Origin: a virus | IMG/VR virus record: IMGVR_UViG_3300042565_001158 | Span: 1 to 21,210 of that record | Reading direction: 5' to 3' (one strand) | DNA: 21,210 nt | In this document: positions 1-8,690 of the stretch, in pieces | How positions within the stretch are numbered: position 1 is the first letter of the stretch | How the letters are laid out: each line of letters starts with the position of its first letter | Translations under genes and position numbers: made by a program | Notes under the pieces: generated by a model | What the model was told of the DNA's origin: nothing | What the model saw: the letters and a program-made list of their open reading frames with translations, nothing else | The model's database searches: none

Positions 1-462
1 CAACTCAACCAAATCATAATCCTTAATAATTCTAATCTGTGAGTCTGACTTCTCATCGTATCCGTCATCCCACTTATTCATTCGTCCACCAATAGAAAAA
101 CCAGTTAGAGTTCCGTCTAGAACTTTCTCCCATGTATCTTGTGCGCCTTTTGAAACATATGCAGAAACGAATACGCCCTTGTAAAACTTCTTTGTCTCTG
201 GATCAAAATACTTATCTTCTTTAAAGTTAACCATCTTGCCAACTGCTAGTGGCTGGTGCATTTCTCTAATATTCCCACGAAATTTTGCGAAAGCATTCAT
301 AGATGCCTCAGATGTAACAATATCCATCTGCTTGTCAAGGTTGTCTAATGATGCAAAACCTGAAACGATACGACGCTCTTTGTCTACCTTATTAAAGGGC
401 ATTGAAAGACGAAGATTTTCCCCATCTGAATTCCAATGGGCCTTGGATATATTGCTCACCAT
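1..462 (-). CDS. Phage prohead serine protease, XkdF-like (3' end outside window)
   Basis: Translating the minus strand from the ATG at 462 gives 154 open codons that run off the left end of the window, so the C-terminus is missing. The protein resembles XkdF/U35-type prohead proteases, which process scaffold and capsid during head maturation. Visible features are 'SGFASLDNLDKQMDIV' (34-49), 'REMHQPLAVGK' with candidate catalytic His69, and 'TGFSIGGRM' with candidate catalytic Ser123. The tail 'DYDLVEL' matches the strand that usually follows in this family. It lies directly downstream of the portal gene, the normal order in PBSX-like and HK97-like head modules. An AAGGGG ribosome binding site lies about 12 nt before the ATG. 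The family call is by motif and position only. A 78-aa plus-strand frame over this region is a shadow. Confidence 0.75.
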   Translation of the reverse strand, partial: MVSNISKAHWNSDGENLRLSMPFNKVDKERRIVSGFASLDNLDKQMDIVTSEASMNAFAKFRGNIREMHQPLAVGKMVNFKEDKYFDPETKKFYKGVFVSAYVSKGAQDTWEKVLDGTLTGFSIGGRMNKWDDGYDEKSDSQIRIIKDYDLVEL

Positions 463-485
463 TATATTATAAACCCCTTTTTATA

Positions 486-494
486 CATATATCA
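486..494 (-). promoter_or_regulatory. Possible extended -10 element before the protease gene
   Basis: The minus strand reads TGA-TATATG in the 52-bp gap between portal and protease. It differs from the TGN-TATAMT pattern found elsewhere in the window only in the last bases. A start point about 7 nt downstream would leave a short leader carrying the AAGGGG ribosome binding site. This is the weakest of the promoter candidates. Confidence 0.3.
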
Positions 495-516
495 CATATT
501 GGACATATTGGACATT
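494..516. repeat. Tandem 9-bp direct repeat (2.5 copies)
   Basis: The unit ACATATTGG (plus strand) occurs at 494-502 and 503-511, with a partial third copy at 512-516. It fills the portal-protease gap, overlaps the portal stop codon, and sits just upstream of the possible -10 element. It could be a binding site for a regulator or simple slippage. Nothing in the sequence decides between them. Confidence 0.55.
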
Positions 517-2107
517 AAGGTGTTTGTCGTCCCTCTCCCTTTGGTGCTCTGCCAGCAACAGTTGAAGTGCTGTCAGAATTACTATTGGTTCTTTCGGCAT
601 CCCTAGATCTTGTAGTTCTTGCCTCGGCTGATGCTGCTGGACTTAGATCTAGAACTTCATCTCCGCCGTCTCTTTGTGGCATATCCAGAACGACTCTTGC
701 TTCATTAGGAGTCATGATCTGATTCTTAACATATCTTTCAAGAATCTGAGACTGTGCAATTTCATCTGTTAGTGTTAATTCGTTAAATGTGAATTCAATA
801 ATATCTGTTTTTTCACGAATGATTTTGTTGATCATCTTCTCTAGTTGTCTTTGTGCTGGTCGTGCAACCTGTTCCTTAAAAGTACGATCCTGTGCAAGTG
901 CTGCTGCTATAGATCCAGAATCGCCACCTCCAAGTTTAGACAGTGGCACCTGATGTGCTACTAGGATATCATCACGGTTTTGCTTACGATACTCTTTAAA
1001 TGAGCCGTCCTGTATACCGTCTTCGATGGGCTCCATCTTAAATTCAACCTTGTTGTTTTCGCTATCACCTGGAAGTGGAATATATAGCGTTCTGTGCGAT
1101 TGCCCCCTGAGACTTGTTTGCAAGAATCTAAACATCTTGTCTTCTGCATCTCCAGAAAGTTTTGCACCCTTTAACGTTACAACATAACGTGGTACTGCCT
1201 TATTTGCAAAGTAATCAATATTGTACTGTGAAGCAAGAGAGTCTCCATGTAGTGAGTTTATGGCCGACATAATGTCTGGCACTCCGTAGAATGTGTTTAG
1301 AGGTGAGTATTGCTTAAAGTGAATGATTTCATTTGGTCTAGCATCTGTGGTTAGTGGGTTTTGATTCTTTGCACCAAAGTTACGGAAGTAAACAATCTTA
1401 TTTCCAATGATTTGAACATAGCCATCCTTGATTCTTCGTACTCGCATTGTTGTTGCTGGTATATGTCCAACGTATCCAATTTCTCCACGAGTTGTTCTTC
1501 CAATTTCTAAGTAGCCATTTCCTGTTGATTGAAGATCTGTATAAACCTTTTCCATTGTGGCTGTAAAAGAGTCGTCATCATTAAGAGACTCTAGCCAGTC
1601 ACGCATCTCAATTTTTGCTCGTTCAATTCTCTTTCGTGCTTTCTGTGTTGCACTGTTGTCTTCTGAGGCTTCAAGTCTCATCATAGTTCTTGGAGAAACC
1701 TTAAACTCATATCCAAGCCCAACAATGTTTTCTACCTTTGCATCAATTGCTGCGTGGTTTGCAAATGATGTGTCATAGTAGTTTGCTAATTCATAAAGGT
1801 TCCATGGTGGTGTGATAACATCAAACATTCCATAGCCGTTTACATATACTAACCCTGGGTTTATTTCTTTTGATTGTGCTCCATCAATACCGCTTTTTCC
1901 AGCAAGTGCTGCAGTTGTATATTGTGTTGTTGGCTCAACCATCTTGGTTGCTGATCTGCTTATTCTTCTTTTAAAATTTGCTTCTAGTCCGTCAAGAGAT
2001 TTTAAAGTATCCCAGTTGCCACTAAATGGATCAGACTTTGCAAACGTGTCGTCTTTTTTTGCTGCTTCATCAATTCTTGCGCCGATTTCATATTCATTAT
2101 CTTGCAT
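515..2107 (-). CDS. Phage portal protein
   Basis: A 530-aa protein, normal length for a portal. The portal forms the dodecameric ring at the capsid vertex through which DNA is packaged and to which the tail attaches. Supporting stretches are 'FANHAAIDAKVENIVGLGY' (115-133), 'STGNGYLEIGR' (194-204, the usual 'GNaYl' region), 'YSPLNTFYGVPDIMSAI' (267-283) and 'RDDILVAHQVPLSKLGGG' (378-395). The last two are the most diagnostic of PBSX/P2-type portals. The last 40 residues are polar, Ser/Thr/Arg-rich and probably disordered. The ATG at 2107 lies 2 bp after the stop of the 130-aa gene, so the two are probably co-translated. The prohead protease follows directly downstream. No terminase gene is visible, so it must lie outside the window. 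Confidence 0.9.
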   Translation of the reverse strand: MQDNEYEIGARIDEAAKKDDTFAKSDPFSGNWDTLKSLDGLEANFKRRISRSATKMVEPTTQYTTAALAGKSGIDGAQSKEINPGLVYVNGYGMFDVITPPWNLYELANYYDTSFANHAAIDAKVENIVGLGYEFKVSPRTMMRLEASEDNSATQKARKRIERAKIEMRDWLESLNDDDSFTATMEKVYTDLQSTGNGYLEIGRTTRGEIGYVGHIPATTMRVRRIKDGYVQIIGNKIVYFRNFGAKNQNPLTTDARPNEIIHFKQYSPLNTFYGVPDIMSAINSLHGDSLASQYNIDYFANKAVPRYVVTLKGAKLSGDAEDKMFRFLQTSLRGQSHRTLYIPLPGDSENNKVEFKMEPIEDGIQDGSFKEYRKQNRDDILVAHQVPLSKLGGGDSGSIAAALAQDRTFKEQVARPAQRQLEKMINKIIREKTDIIEFTFNELTLTDEIAQSQILERYVKNQIMTPNEARVVLDMPQRDGGDEVLDLSPAASAEARTTRSRDAERTNSNSDSTSTVAGRAPKGEGRQTP

Positions 2108-2109
2108 GA

Positions 2110-2502
2110 TTAGTCCTCGTCTCCATATTTAGCAATTGTATCTTTTGCTGCTTGTACGGCACCTAGGTCATTAAGAGAAGGAATAAGTCCAGCCTTTAAG
2201 CGATCAACTTGCTCTGAATACTCTTCTTCTGTTACTCTGGTTAGACCTGGAACAAATACGCAAGTACCGTCTCCTGGATCTCCGTAATACATTGCGGTCT
2301 TTTTTAGTTCTGCAATTCTAGAAATGTCATTTTTGTCTGATGGGATGTTAAGAACTGAGCCATTGCCATCTGTAAACCACTTGCCGTTAGCCTTTTTATA
2401 TACGTATAGGCCCCAGTCGTAATTCTTTTCAATTACCTGTCGTCTAACATTCTTTACAATTGGTTGACCAGTTTTTGGGTCTATTAGTGAATCCATATCC
2501 AT
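2110..2502 (-). CDS. Hypothetical protein upstream of portal
   Basis: A 130-aa protein I do not recognise. It begins 'MDMDSLIDPKTGQPIV' and contains 'YDWGLYVYKKANGKWFTDGNG' in its first half, which looks like a small beta-rich domain. Charged helix follows ('RVTEEEYSEQVDRLKAGLIP', about 88-107). The stop is 2 bp from the portal start and the gene begins 12 bp after the LamG protein gene, so a head-module role is likely. There is no Shine-Dalgarno sequence. A TGG-TATACT extended -10 ends one base before this ATG, so an mRNA from it would begin near the second in-frame ATG at 2496. In that case the real protein starts at residue 3. A read-through transcript could use the 2502 start. Confidence 0.75.
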   Translation of the reverse strand: MDMDSLIDPKTGQPIVKNVRRQVIEKNYDWGLYVYKKANGKWFTDGNGSVLNIPSDKNDISRIAELKKTAMYYGDPGDGTCVFVPGLTRVTEEEYSEQVDRLKAGLIPSLNDLGAVQAAKDTIAKYGDED

Positions 2503-2503
2503 A

Positions 2504-2512
2504 AGTATACCA
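2504..2512 (-). promoter_or_regulatory. Extended -10 promoter, probably leaderless
   Basis: The minus strand reads TGG-TATACT. Seven nt separate it from the in-frame ATG at 2496, the distance expected if transcription begins at that codon. The gene lacks a ribosome binding site, which agrees with a leaderless message. It would drive the 130-aa protein, portal and protease. Confidence 0.5.
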
Positions 2513-2514
2513 CA

Positions 2515-5500
2515 TTACACTGGATCTTGTACGAACTGATTCCAATTTACATCTGTGAACACCGTATATGCGTACTCGCTAAAACGAACAGGCCTGTCAT
2601 CATCTACAATTATCTTATTAGTTCCAGTATAACTCTTATAAATGTCTGATGGGTTTACACCATAGTAACTTGTTTCGGACAAAACAAGAACCTTATTCCA
2701 GTTAAATGAGCCAGTATTCCAAAATTCCCAGTCAAGCCCGTAGGAGCCAAGAACCTTGACTCTAAACCAAGGTCTTTCGGATACGTTCTGTACCTCTTGA
2801 AGGTTTGTAGACTGGTAGTAAGATATGCTGTTAAACAGTAGTGGACCTGTTAGTCTTACTGCCCCTTCAAAAAACGAAAAGTTCAAACTACTTGAAAAAT
2901 TAATTCCAAGGAATGACCACTCTTGTAGAGTAAGAATTGGCTCTTTTACTACCTTTCCATTTAGGTAAAAACCAATGCCGTTCTGAATAAGGCCAGTCAT
3001 TGCATCTATGGCATAGATCTTTGCTCTTCTTCCAGAGGGGTCGCAGGCAACCATGTAGAACTTAATGTACGAGTCTTTGCTTTGAACTTCAAATATCTGT
3101 GTTGGAGCATAAGGGAAATAGTCTCCATCAAACCTAACTGCCATTTGCATGGCTATGACCTTAAATCCTTCAGATCTACTTTCGTTTACTGGAACAACAA
3201 GGCCTCTATTTACAAGAGGATCATACTTTCCTTTTAGTTGAATTCCACTTGTCTTTGTTAGGTATAGGTAAGGTGATGAACCTGTATAGATTGAAAAAGG
3301 ATTATTCTTTTTAAAGTTATAATAAATTCCAGTCTTAGTATATGGATATATAGATGTTCCAAATCTTGTTCCAATAGGGCTTGCATCGGATTCATTAAGT
3401 GCCTGAGATGAGTAGGTAAGTTTTTTAATTGCAACATTATTTGTTTGTGAATTTTTTACATTCATCTCTATGTGTGTAACAATTGATAAATCATTAAAGT
3501 CTACACCCGATGGTGGATATATTATCATATTGTCAACAACCTCATATTTTGTTGTCATCCAGTCATGCCCAGGAATAAGGACTCCGTTTCTTGAAGGCCT
3601 TTCTGTTTTTGTAAAATAAAAAGAAGTTTGGTTTGCGCCTAGTTCTGTATACTGAAAAGTTACATATGTCTTTACAACTGCACCATCTGTGTCATACCTG
3701 TAGTCTTTTGAAACTCTGTTTTTTAAATCTTCGTAATCGTTGTATCCTGTAAATAAATAATTATCAAGAGATGTGTAGGTTCTTTGAACTGGAACACCAT
3801 ATTCGCTTGCCAGTTCTGCATAGGTCCATGGCTGTGGGGTTGTTTCTATTGCAATAGTTTTTGATGGTATTGGATAGTCAATGTTAAACTGAATAAAGTC
3901 AAGATCAAAATACTGGTCACCTCTTTTATCAATAACAGATTCAGCAAAATATGTTAGTGGCAACTGGTCTTCCCAGTATGCATTTGCAGAAACTGTAAGT
4001 TTGTATGTATCAAAAATTGTTTCTGGCAAAATTGTATAACTTGCAACATGATCTAGCAGAGAGTCTTCTTCAAGAACTACAACTCCTCCGCCAGAGATTG
4101 CTCCGTTTACCGTATATGTTCCAATCGGATTCTGAATAGATGTAGTGTCCAATCCTCCATCTATATTTATTAACTGGTTATTTTGATAAACAGCAAAGAG
4201 GTCTTCGTTCCATATTGGTACACCAATTTCGTTAAATAGTGATCTAATTTTTTGGAAATTGTATGCGGTGCATAGACCAATATTGTATATTCTTCCAGTG
4301 AATGTCGATGTGCCATTCTTATCTCCGCCAATATACATTCTTAAATCTGATAAAGATCCAAAGAAATCTGATACGGGGTTTCCAAATCTTGAAACAAATG
4401 CTGGAATGTTTATACCGACATCAACAATTTCTCCTGGCTCTGCTGTCAAAGGAGAGTATAGAGTAGTATAAAAATCTAAAATACCAACTCCATTTATTCC
4501 TAATCCATAGGAATATTTTTCTTTAAACGTTCCATCTTGATTTTGAACAAGAGTTATCCATGGGGTCTCTATGGAAAACGAGTTAGAACTTATTATTTTA
4601 AAAATGTTTACATGATTATCTGACTTATTAAACTCTGTTTTTTCAAATTGCGTAACTAGTACTTTTGAATCTTCTGAAAGTTGATGAGGCATATTTGTTG
4701 TATACATCGTATTTACAATTCCAGTTGCTGTATTCATAAATGCTTTTGCTTCATTAATTTTTATATTATTGATGCCGTACTTGTAGTCAACTTTATATTG
4801 TTTTAGTTCTATTGAAAAGTAAGTGTTTGTATTTTCTTTTTCAATTCTAATTAATGTTTGAGCAGAAGTTGATGACTGTGGCAATTTAAAACAACCATAA
4901 AACGCAGATACTGGAGACTTCATAAAATCAAAGTTTTTAAAAAACAAATAGCCAGATACTGAGTTCCAGGATGTATTGGGTCTAAAAGAAAAGAAGTCTA
5001 TTGTGTCTGATGACTGTGCTGTTTTGCAGTCTAAGAACAGTTCTTCTTCTGTACTTGATGATAAAACTATTTCTGGAAGTGGATGAGACAAGACAGAAAG
5101 AGATCTATTAGCAACAGACACGTTATCACTAAAGCCTTGTGTCCAAGAACCAATTTTTGGATAAGAATAATTTGATGTATAGTCCGCAAATGAGTAATCA
5201 ATAAACACAGATGTTCCGCTGTATGATGTATTAATATTTTCTGGAATATCAACACCCTGACCAAAAACAAACCTTCTTTTTGCAACCGCTGTTGCCACTA
5301 TGTAAGGATAAATTCCAACACAGTCAATTTCTATTGGATATATATCATCATAGGCATAAAAACCTATCCAGTCTTGATCCTTTCCATTTTCGTCCAGCAT
5401 CGATGGAAGAGCAAGATCTTCTGTTCTATAGTTTAAAGAGATAACTTCTTGCCCATTTATGACAAGAGATGCAGTATCTTTTCCAACACGCACATGAAGT

Positions 5501-6519
5501 AGCATTGGCCTTGTCCATTCGCCGACATAGTATGCGCTATATTCATTTCCTATCTTTAATCCAATAGAAGGCCCATCTACATAAATTCCATCTTGCGATC
5601 CAAGTGGACCGATAATTCTTTTTCTGTCGTTACTATAAGAATTTATTCTTAGCCATGTTTCAAAAGTATACTGCTTAAATTTTCCAGACTCATTTAAAAA
5701 TCCAACACCAGGAACTATTAAAGATGGGTTGTCTCCATTTGGATACATTGTTGTAAGACCAGATGTTCCATAAACAATTGGGATACCTGAATTTTTAGCC
5801 TTGAGCATGTTATCAGAAACTAGATAGTATGCGTCTAGTTCTTGCAATCCATAACATTTTGAAACTACTGCCTTTTGAGGTGCAATAGATATGCTAGAAG
5901 GAATATTTACTGGTTCAACTCCAAGAGATGTCGATGCAAACTCTTCTGACCACTGTCCAAGACTTATTCCATTTACCAGAAAAACATCTTCTGTTTCTGA
6001 CCCACCAATAAAGTTTATCTTGAATACAAGCCTTAACTTTGAATCGTCTGGTGGTGTATCAAATGTTTCTGATATAAAAATCCAGTTGCTATTTATAACT
6101 GTGTCGTAATTTTTTAAGTGTCTGACTTCTTGCCCACTTGTAGTGTCTGTATACTGATAGCCAATCTCGAAACCAGCAACGTATGCACTTTCAGAATAAA
6201 AGTATCCGCCTACAGAAAATGTCCTGAGATATTCATTAAGGTCTTTTAGGTCCATAATGTCATTGCTTACTGCAATTATGGAAGCAGACTCAGCCTGTGT
6301 TGGAGTTGCAGTTATTTTACCTACATAACTATTGATAAAAGGCTCATCTACCGACTGGGTATAGTTCTCGTATGTACCGCCAACAATTGTCCAATTAGAA
6401 AGATTTCTTTTAGATTCTGTAAGCAAAGAGATATAGTCTGCTTTGTCATCCAATGCCCAAAGGCCAGTCGGATGCTCAGCAAAGACTTTTTCGGCATATA
6501 GATTTGATGGGCTAGACAT
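2515..6519 (-). CDS. Large virion protein with LamG/concanavalin-A-like domains
   Basis: A 1334-aa protein, the largest gene here, with no signal peptide or membrane segment. Three jelly-roll (LamG-like) regions can be picked out. One is about 275-400 ('FKQYTFETWLRINSYS' then 'GKDTASLVINGQEVISL'). One is about 525-760, closing with 'DLRMYIGGDKNGTSTFTGRI'. One is about 1119-1236 ('GIGFYLNGKVVKEPILTLQEW'). The N-terminal 35-190 looks like a carbohydrate-binding jelly roll. LamG domains bind glycans or proteins, so a tail or capsid-surface adhesin is the likely role. Its place between the reductase and the portal is unusual for a fibre. The ATG at 6519 has no Shine-Dalgarno sequence but follows an extended -10 element by 9 nt. 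No enzyme active site was seen. Domain edges are approximate. Confidence 0.8.
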   Translation of the reverse strand: MSSPSNLYAEKVFAEHPTGLWALDDKADYISLLTESKRNLSNWTIVGGTYENYTQSVDEPFINSYVGKITATPTQAESASIIAVSNDIMDLKDLNEYLRTFSVGGYFYSESAYVAGFEIGYQYTDTTSGQEVRHLKNYDTVINSNWIFISETFDTPPDDSKLRLVFKINFIGGSETEDVFLVNGISLGQWSEEFASTSLGVEPVNIPSSISIAPQKAVVSKCYGLQELDAYYLVSDNMLKAKNSGIPIVYGTSGLTTMYPNGDNPSLIVPGVGFLNESGKFKQYTFETWLRINSYSNDRKRIIGPLGSQDGIYVDGPSIGLKIGNEYSAYYVGEWTRPMLLHVRVGKDTASLVINGQEVISLNYRTEDLALPSMLDENGKDQDWIGFYAYDDIYPIEIDCVGIYPYIVATAVAKRRFVFGQGVDIPENINTSYSGTSVFIDYSFADYTSNYSYPKIGSWTQGFSDNVSVANRSLSVLSHPLPEIVLSSSTEEELFLDCKTAQSSDTIDFFSFRPNTSWNSVSGYLFFKNFDFMKSPVSAFYGCFKLPQSSTSAQTLIRIEKENTNTYFSIELKQYKVDYKYGINNIKINEAKAFMNTATGIVNTMYTTNMPHQLSEDSKVLVTQFEKTEFNKSDNHVNIFKIISSNSFSIETPWITLVQNQDGTFKEKYSYGLGINGVGILDFYTTLYSPLTAEPGEIVDVGINIPAFVSRFGNPVSDFFGSLSDLRMYIGGDKNGTSTFTGRIYNIGLCTAYNFQKIRSLFNEIGVPIWNEDLFAVYQNNQLINIDGGLDTTSIQNPIGTYTVNGAISGGGVVVLEEDSLLDHVASYTILPETIFDTYKLTVSANAYWEDQLPLTYFAESVIDKRGDQYFDLDFIQFNIDYPIPSKTIAIETTPQPWTYAELASEYGVPVQRTYTSLDNYLFTGYNDYEDLKNRVSKDYRYDTDGAVVKTYVTFQYTELGANQTSFYFTKTERPSRNGVLIPGHDWMTTKYEVVDNMIIYPPSGVDFNDLSIVTHIEMNVKNSQTNNVAIKKLTYSSQALNESDASPIGTRFGTSIYPYTKTGIYYNFKKNNPFSIYTGSSPYLYLTKTSGIQLKGKYDPLVNRGLVVPVNESRSEGFKVIAMQMAVRFDGDYFPYAPTQIFEVQSKDSYIKFYMVACDPSGRRAKIYAIDAMTGLIQNGIGFYLNGKVVKEPILTLQEWSFLGINFSSSLNFSFFEGAVRLTGPLLFNSISYYQSTNLQEVQNVSERPWFRVKVLGSYGLDWEFWNTGSFNWNKVLVLSETSYYGVNPSDIYKSYTGTNKIIVDDDRPVRFSEYAYTVFTDVNWNQFVQDPV

Positions 6520-6528
6520 TATAAGTCT

Positions 6529-6537
6529 ATTTTACCA
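6529..6537 (-). promoter_or_regulatory. Extended -10 promoter for the LamG protein gene
   Basis: The minus strand reads TGG-TAAAAT in the 23-bp gap after the reductase. Nine nt separate it from the ATG at 6519, so the mRNA would have a leader of only two or three bases. The gene has no ribosome binding site, which fits. The sequence matches the extended -10 elements elsewhere in the window. Confidence 0.45.
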
Positions 6538-6542
6538 CACGG

Positions 6543-8573
6543 CTACTTGATTTTTATCTCACAATAGTCTGTTGTGCAGTACATCTCTCCTTGAGCCTCA
6601 AGATTTTCTGCTCCATCATAAATAGCAGCAAAATCAATGTGCTTTAACTTACCAACATATGACTCATATTCTTCTTCAGTGATCTGAGTATATGGCTGCT
6701 GAGGATAAACAGTATTTCCCATTGGAAGGAATGATACTGCCTTTAGTTGTCCCTCGTACATATGAAGTGCTGGAACAACATGCTTTGACTCTGTTTCCTT
6801 GTCAAATGAAAGTGTTACAGAAACACCATTATCAGACCAGTACTTCTGAGCAGTTGCAGCAAGAGCAATCTTTTCAAATAGTGTTACATCCTTTTCAGAT
6901 CTTGGGTGACCTGACTTGATTGGGAAGTAAACTACTGATGTATTTGCTGACACTACGTCATCTTCAATTGTGTACCCTGCTGCTTTGAACAAATGCATCA
7001 TTGGATCTGTGTTTCCAAATCGAACTGCACGAAGGAAGAAGTTTCCTCCAGGTCCCCAGTGAACTCCAGGAGTTGCACCAGAAAGAATTGAAACCGATCC
7101 TGATGGCTTAACTGTTGTTACACGAATTGATTCACGAACACAGAGCCATTCTGAATACTGATGGTCATAGTGACGGATCTTGTTGTATCCTTCATCCATC
7201 CACTCACGAACAATTGGCAAACCCTTTTGATCTGCAAACGATGCAATACCTGTAAGAGATGTACCAATGCGACGGTTGCGTTGCATGATACCGTTTGTTT
7301 GTGGCCAATGCGTTGGAACAAGTGTTACAGTCTTTCCATATAGGTATGCAAACTTCAGGGTACGCAGGAAGTCCTCCTTAGACTCATGACGATTCAAGTG
7401 CACTTCTACAAGTGTACATAGTTCGTATGATTCTAATGGCTGCTCCGCACATGGGTTAAATCCCATCACACGATAATCCTTACCGTCTGGCGCATCCTTT
7501 AGTCGTCCATAATTACGAGCAACATCAAGCCAGATAAAACCTGGTTCTCCGTTTTCTGTAATTAAATCTACATAGTCTTCGTACTTTGTTCCTACTTCTG
7601 CTGAAATAGAATTGTTAGACATCCAAGCCCAACCTGGATTTTCTGGATCAAATGAGTTGCGTTCTGGGAACATCTCTGAGTTCTTTAGATTCATGAATGT
7701 GTCGTCTCCTGCAGTACCCAAAGCAAGTGTTGCGGATCTGCGGACATTGCCTGATACAACACAGGTACCAATAAGGTTTACAAGGTCCACGATGGCACGA
7801 GAGTCTAGTGTTTCTCCGCCTCTGGAGCCGATTACACGGTCTATCTGGTCATGCAACTTGATAAGAGGTGCAGGTCCTGATGCAACGCCTCCAAAGCCCT
7901 TGATAGGTGCTCCAAGAGGTCTGATCAAATCATAGTTAAACTTCTGAATACTCTGGTTTGGTCTTAGGTAAGAGTTGATAAGTAGTCGCACTGACTCTAC
8001 CCAGCCTTCACGAGTGTCTGGAATTTCGAACACCTGTTCTGGTTCTGTTGGGGTATAGATTGAGAAATTCTTATCCTGTCCCACTGTATCAAACCCTACA
8101 CCAATGCCAAGCATAAGGGCATCCATAACCCAAGCAAATAATGCTCCTGGATCATTCTTGTCAAGATCCTTTGTTGAAACCATTGCACAGTTTTGTAGTG
8201 CTGCTGAGTTCTTCTTCTCCATAGTCATAGGAGTTCCGAATGCCCACATACCTCGTCCTGGTGGAGTCCACTTCAATTCAAACATTCTCTGGAATGCTTC
8301 TTGTGCTGACTTCTGAGCCTTGTAATCATTCCATGGCAAACGGTTCTCTTTAGCATGGTTCTTCTGTACTGAATACATACCCTCGATTACACGACGACAT
8401 ACTTCATGCCATCTTTCCTTAGTTCCATCTTCTTTCATGCGAGAATACGTACGAATAAAAGTAATCTCTCCAAGTGAATTTTCTGCTGCATCCTTAAACC
8501 CAAATGGGCTTTCTTGGCTCTTGTACTTTTCTACGAAGTCCTCTGGAAGTTTAAAACTAAAAAAATCTGACAT
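6543..8573 (-). CDS. Adenosylcobalamin-dependent ribonucleoside-triphosphate reductase (class II)
   Basis: A 676-aa protein close to the monomeric Lactobacillus leichmannii-type reductase (739 aa). That enzyme makes dNTPs from NTPs using a B12-generated thiyl radical. Catalytic residues are all present. Cys129 is in 'LQNCAMVST'. 'NPCAEQ' has Cys375 (thiyl) and Glu377. Cys386 lies 11 residues after Cys375, as in the reference enzyme. A C-terminal Cys666-x4-Cys671 pair would shuttle reducing power. 'PPGRGMWAFGT' (104-114) is also typical. The protein looks intact and is probably active if the host supplies cobalamin. It has its own promoter and an AAAGGA ribosome binding site. It sits between the oxygenase block and structural genes, away from any replication module in view. 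Confidence 0.95.
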   Translation of the reverse strand: MSDFFSFKLPEDFVEKYKSQESPFGFKDAAENSLGEITFIRTYSRMKEDGTKERWHEVCRRVIEGMYSVQKNHAKENRLPWNDYKAQKSAQEAFQRMFELKWTPPGRGMWAFGTPMTMEKKNSAALQNCAMVSTKDLDKNDPGALFAWVMDALMLGIGVGFDTVGQDKNFSIYTPTEPEQVFEIPDTREGWVESVRLLINSYLRPNQSIQKFNYDLIRPLGAPIKGFGGVASGPAPLIKLHDQIDRVIGSRGGETLDSRAIVDLVNLIGTCVVSGNVRRSATLALGTAGDDTFMNLKNSEMFPERNSFDPENPGWAWMSNNSISAEVGTKYEDYVDLITENGEPGFIWLDVARNYGRLKDAPDGKDYRVMGFNPCAEQPLESYELCTLVEVHLNRHESKEDFLRTLKFAYLYGKTVTLVPTHWPQTNGIMQRNRRIGTSLTGIASFADQKGLPIVREWMDEGYNKIRHYDHQYSEWLCVRESIRVTTVKPSGSVSILSGATPGVHWGPGGNFFLRAVRFGNTDPMMHLFKAAGYTIEDDVVSANTSVVYFPIKSGHPRSEKDVTLFEKIALAATAQKYWSDNGVSVTLSFDKETESKHVVPALHMYEGQLKAVSFLPMGNTVYPQQPYTQITEEEYESYVGKLKHIDFAAIYDGAENLEAQGEMYCTTDYCEIKIK

Positions 8574-8609
8574 AATATGTATCGTCCTTTCAAAAACGGA
8601 ATAGTGTTA

Positions 8610-8637
8610 AGTATAGCAGAGTTTTATAAAAAGTAAA
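8610..8637 (-). promoter_or_regulatory. Promoter of the ribonucleotide reductase gene
   Basis: The minus strand carries TTTACT (8632-8637), a 16-bp spacer, and TATACT (8610-8615) preceded by TGC, giving an extended -10. Transcription would start about 30 nt before the ATG, leaving a leader with the AAAGGA ribosome binding site. It lies in the only sizeable gene-free gap (8574-8690). Apart from the inverted repeat, the rest of that gap shows only AT-rich sequence with a short TAATGAA direct repeat. Confidence 0.65.
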
Positions 8638-8642
8638 ACTCT
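8618..8642. promoter_or_regulatory. Inverted repeat inside the reductase promoter (candidate operator)
   Basis: Perfect 9-bp arms AGAGTTTTA (8618-8626) and TAAAACTCT (8634-8642) flank a 7-bp centre. The repeat covers the -35 hexamer and most of the spacer. Neither strand has a T run after it, so it is not a convincing terminator, and an operator is more likely. The outer half-sites AGAGTTT/AAACTCT recur in the palindrome at 11433-11448. Confidence 0.5.
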
Positions 8643-8690
8643 ACCTAAATGTATTGTTGAGAGTTATGGAAAAATTAAATCAGTAATGAA

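Noticed and set aside
236-472. 78-aa plus-strand frame at the left end
   Set aside because: It overlaps the prohead-protease frame, which carries family motifs and runs off the edge.
8574-8690. tRNA or small RNA in the largest gap
   Set aside because: No cloverleaf or stable structure beyond the promoter-overlapping inverted repeat.
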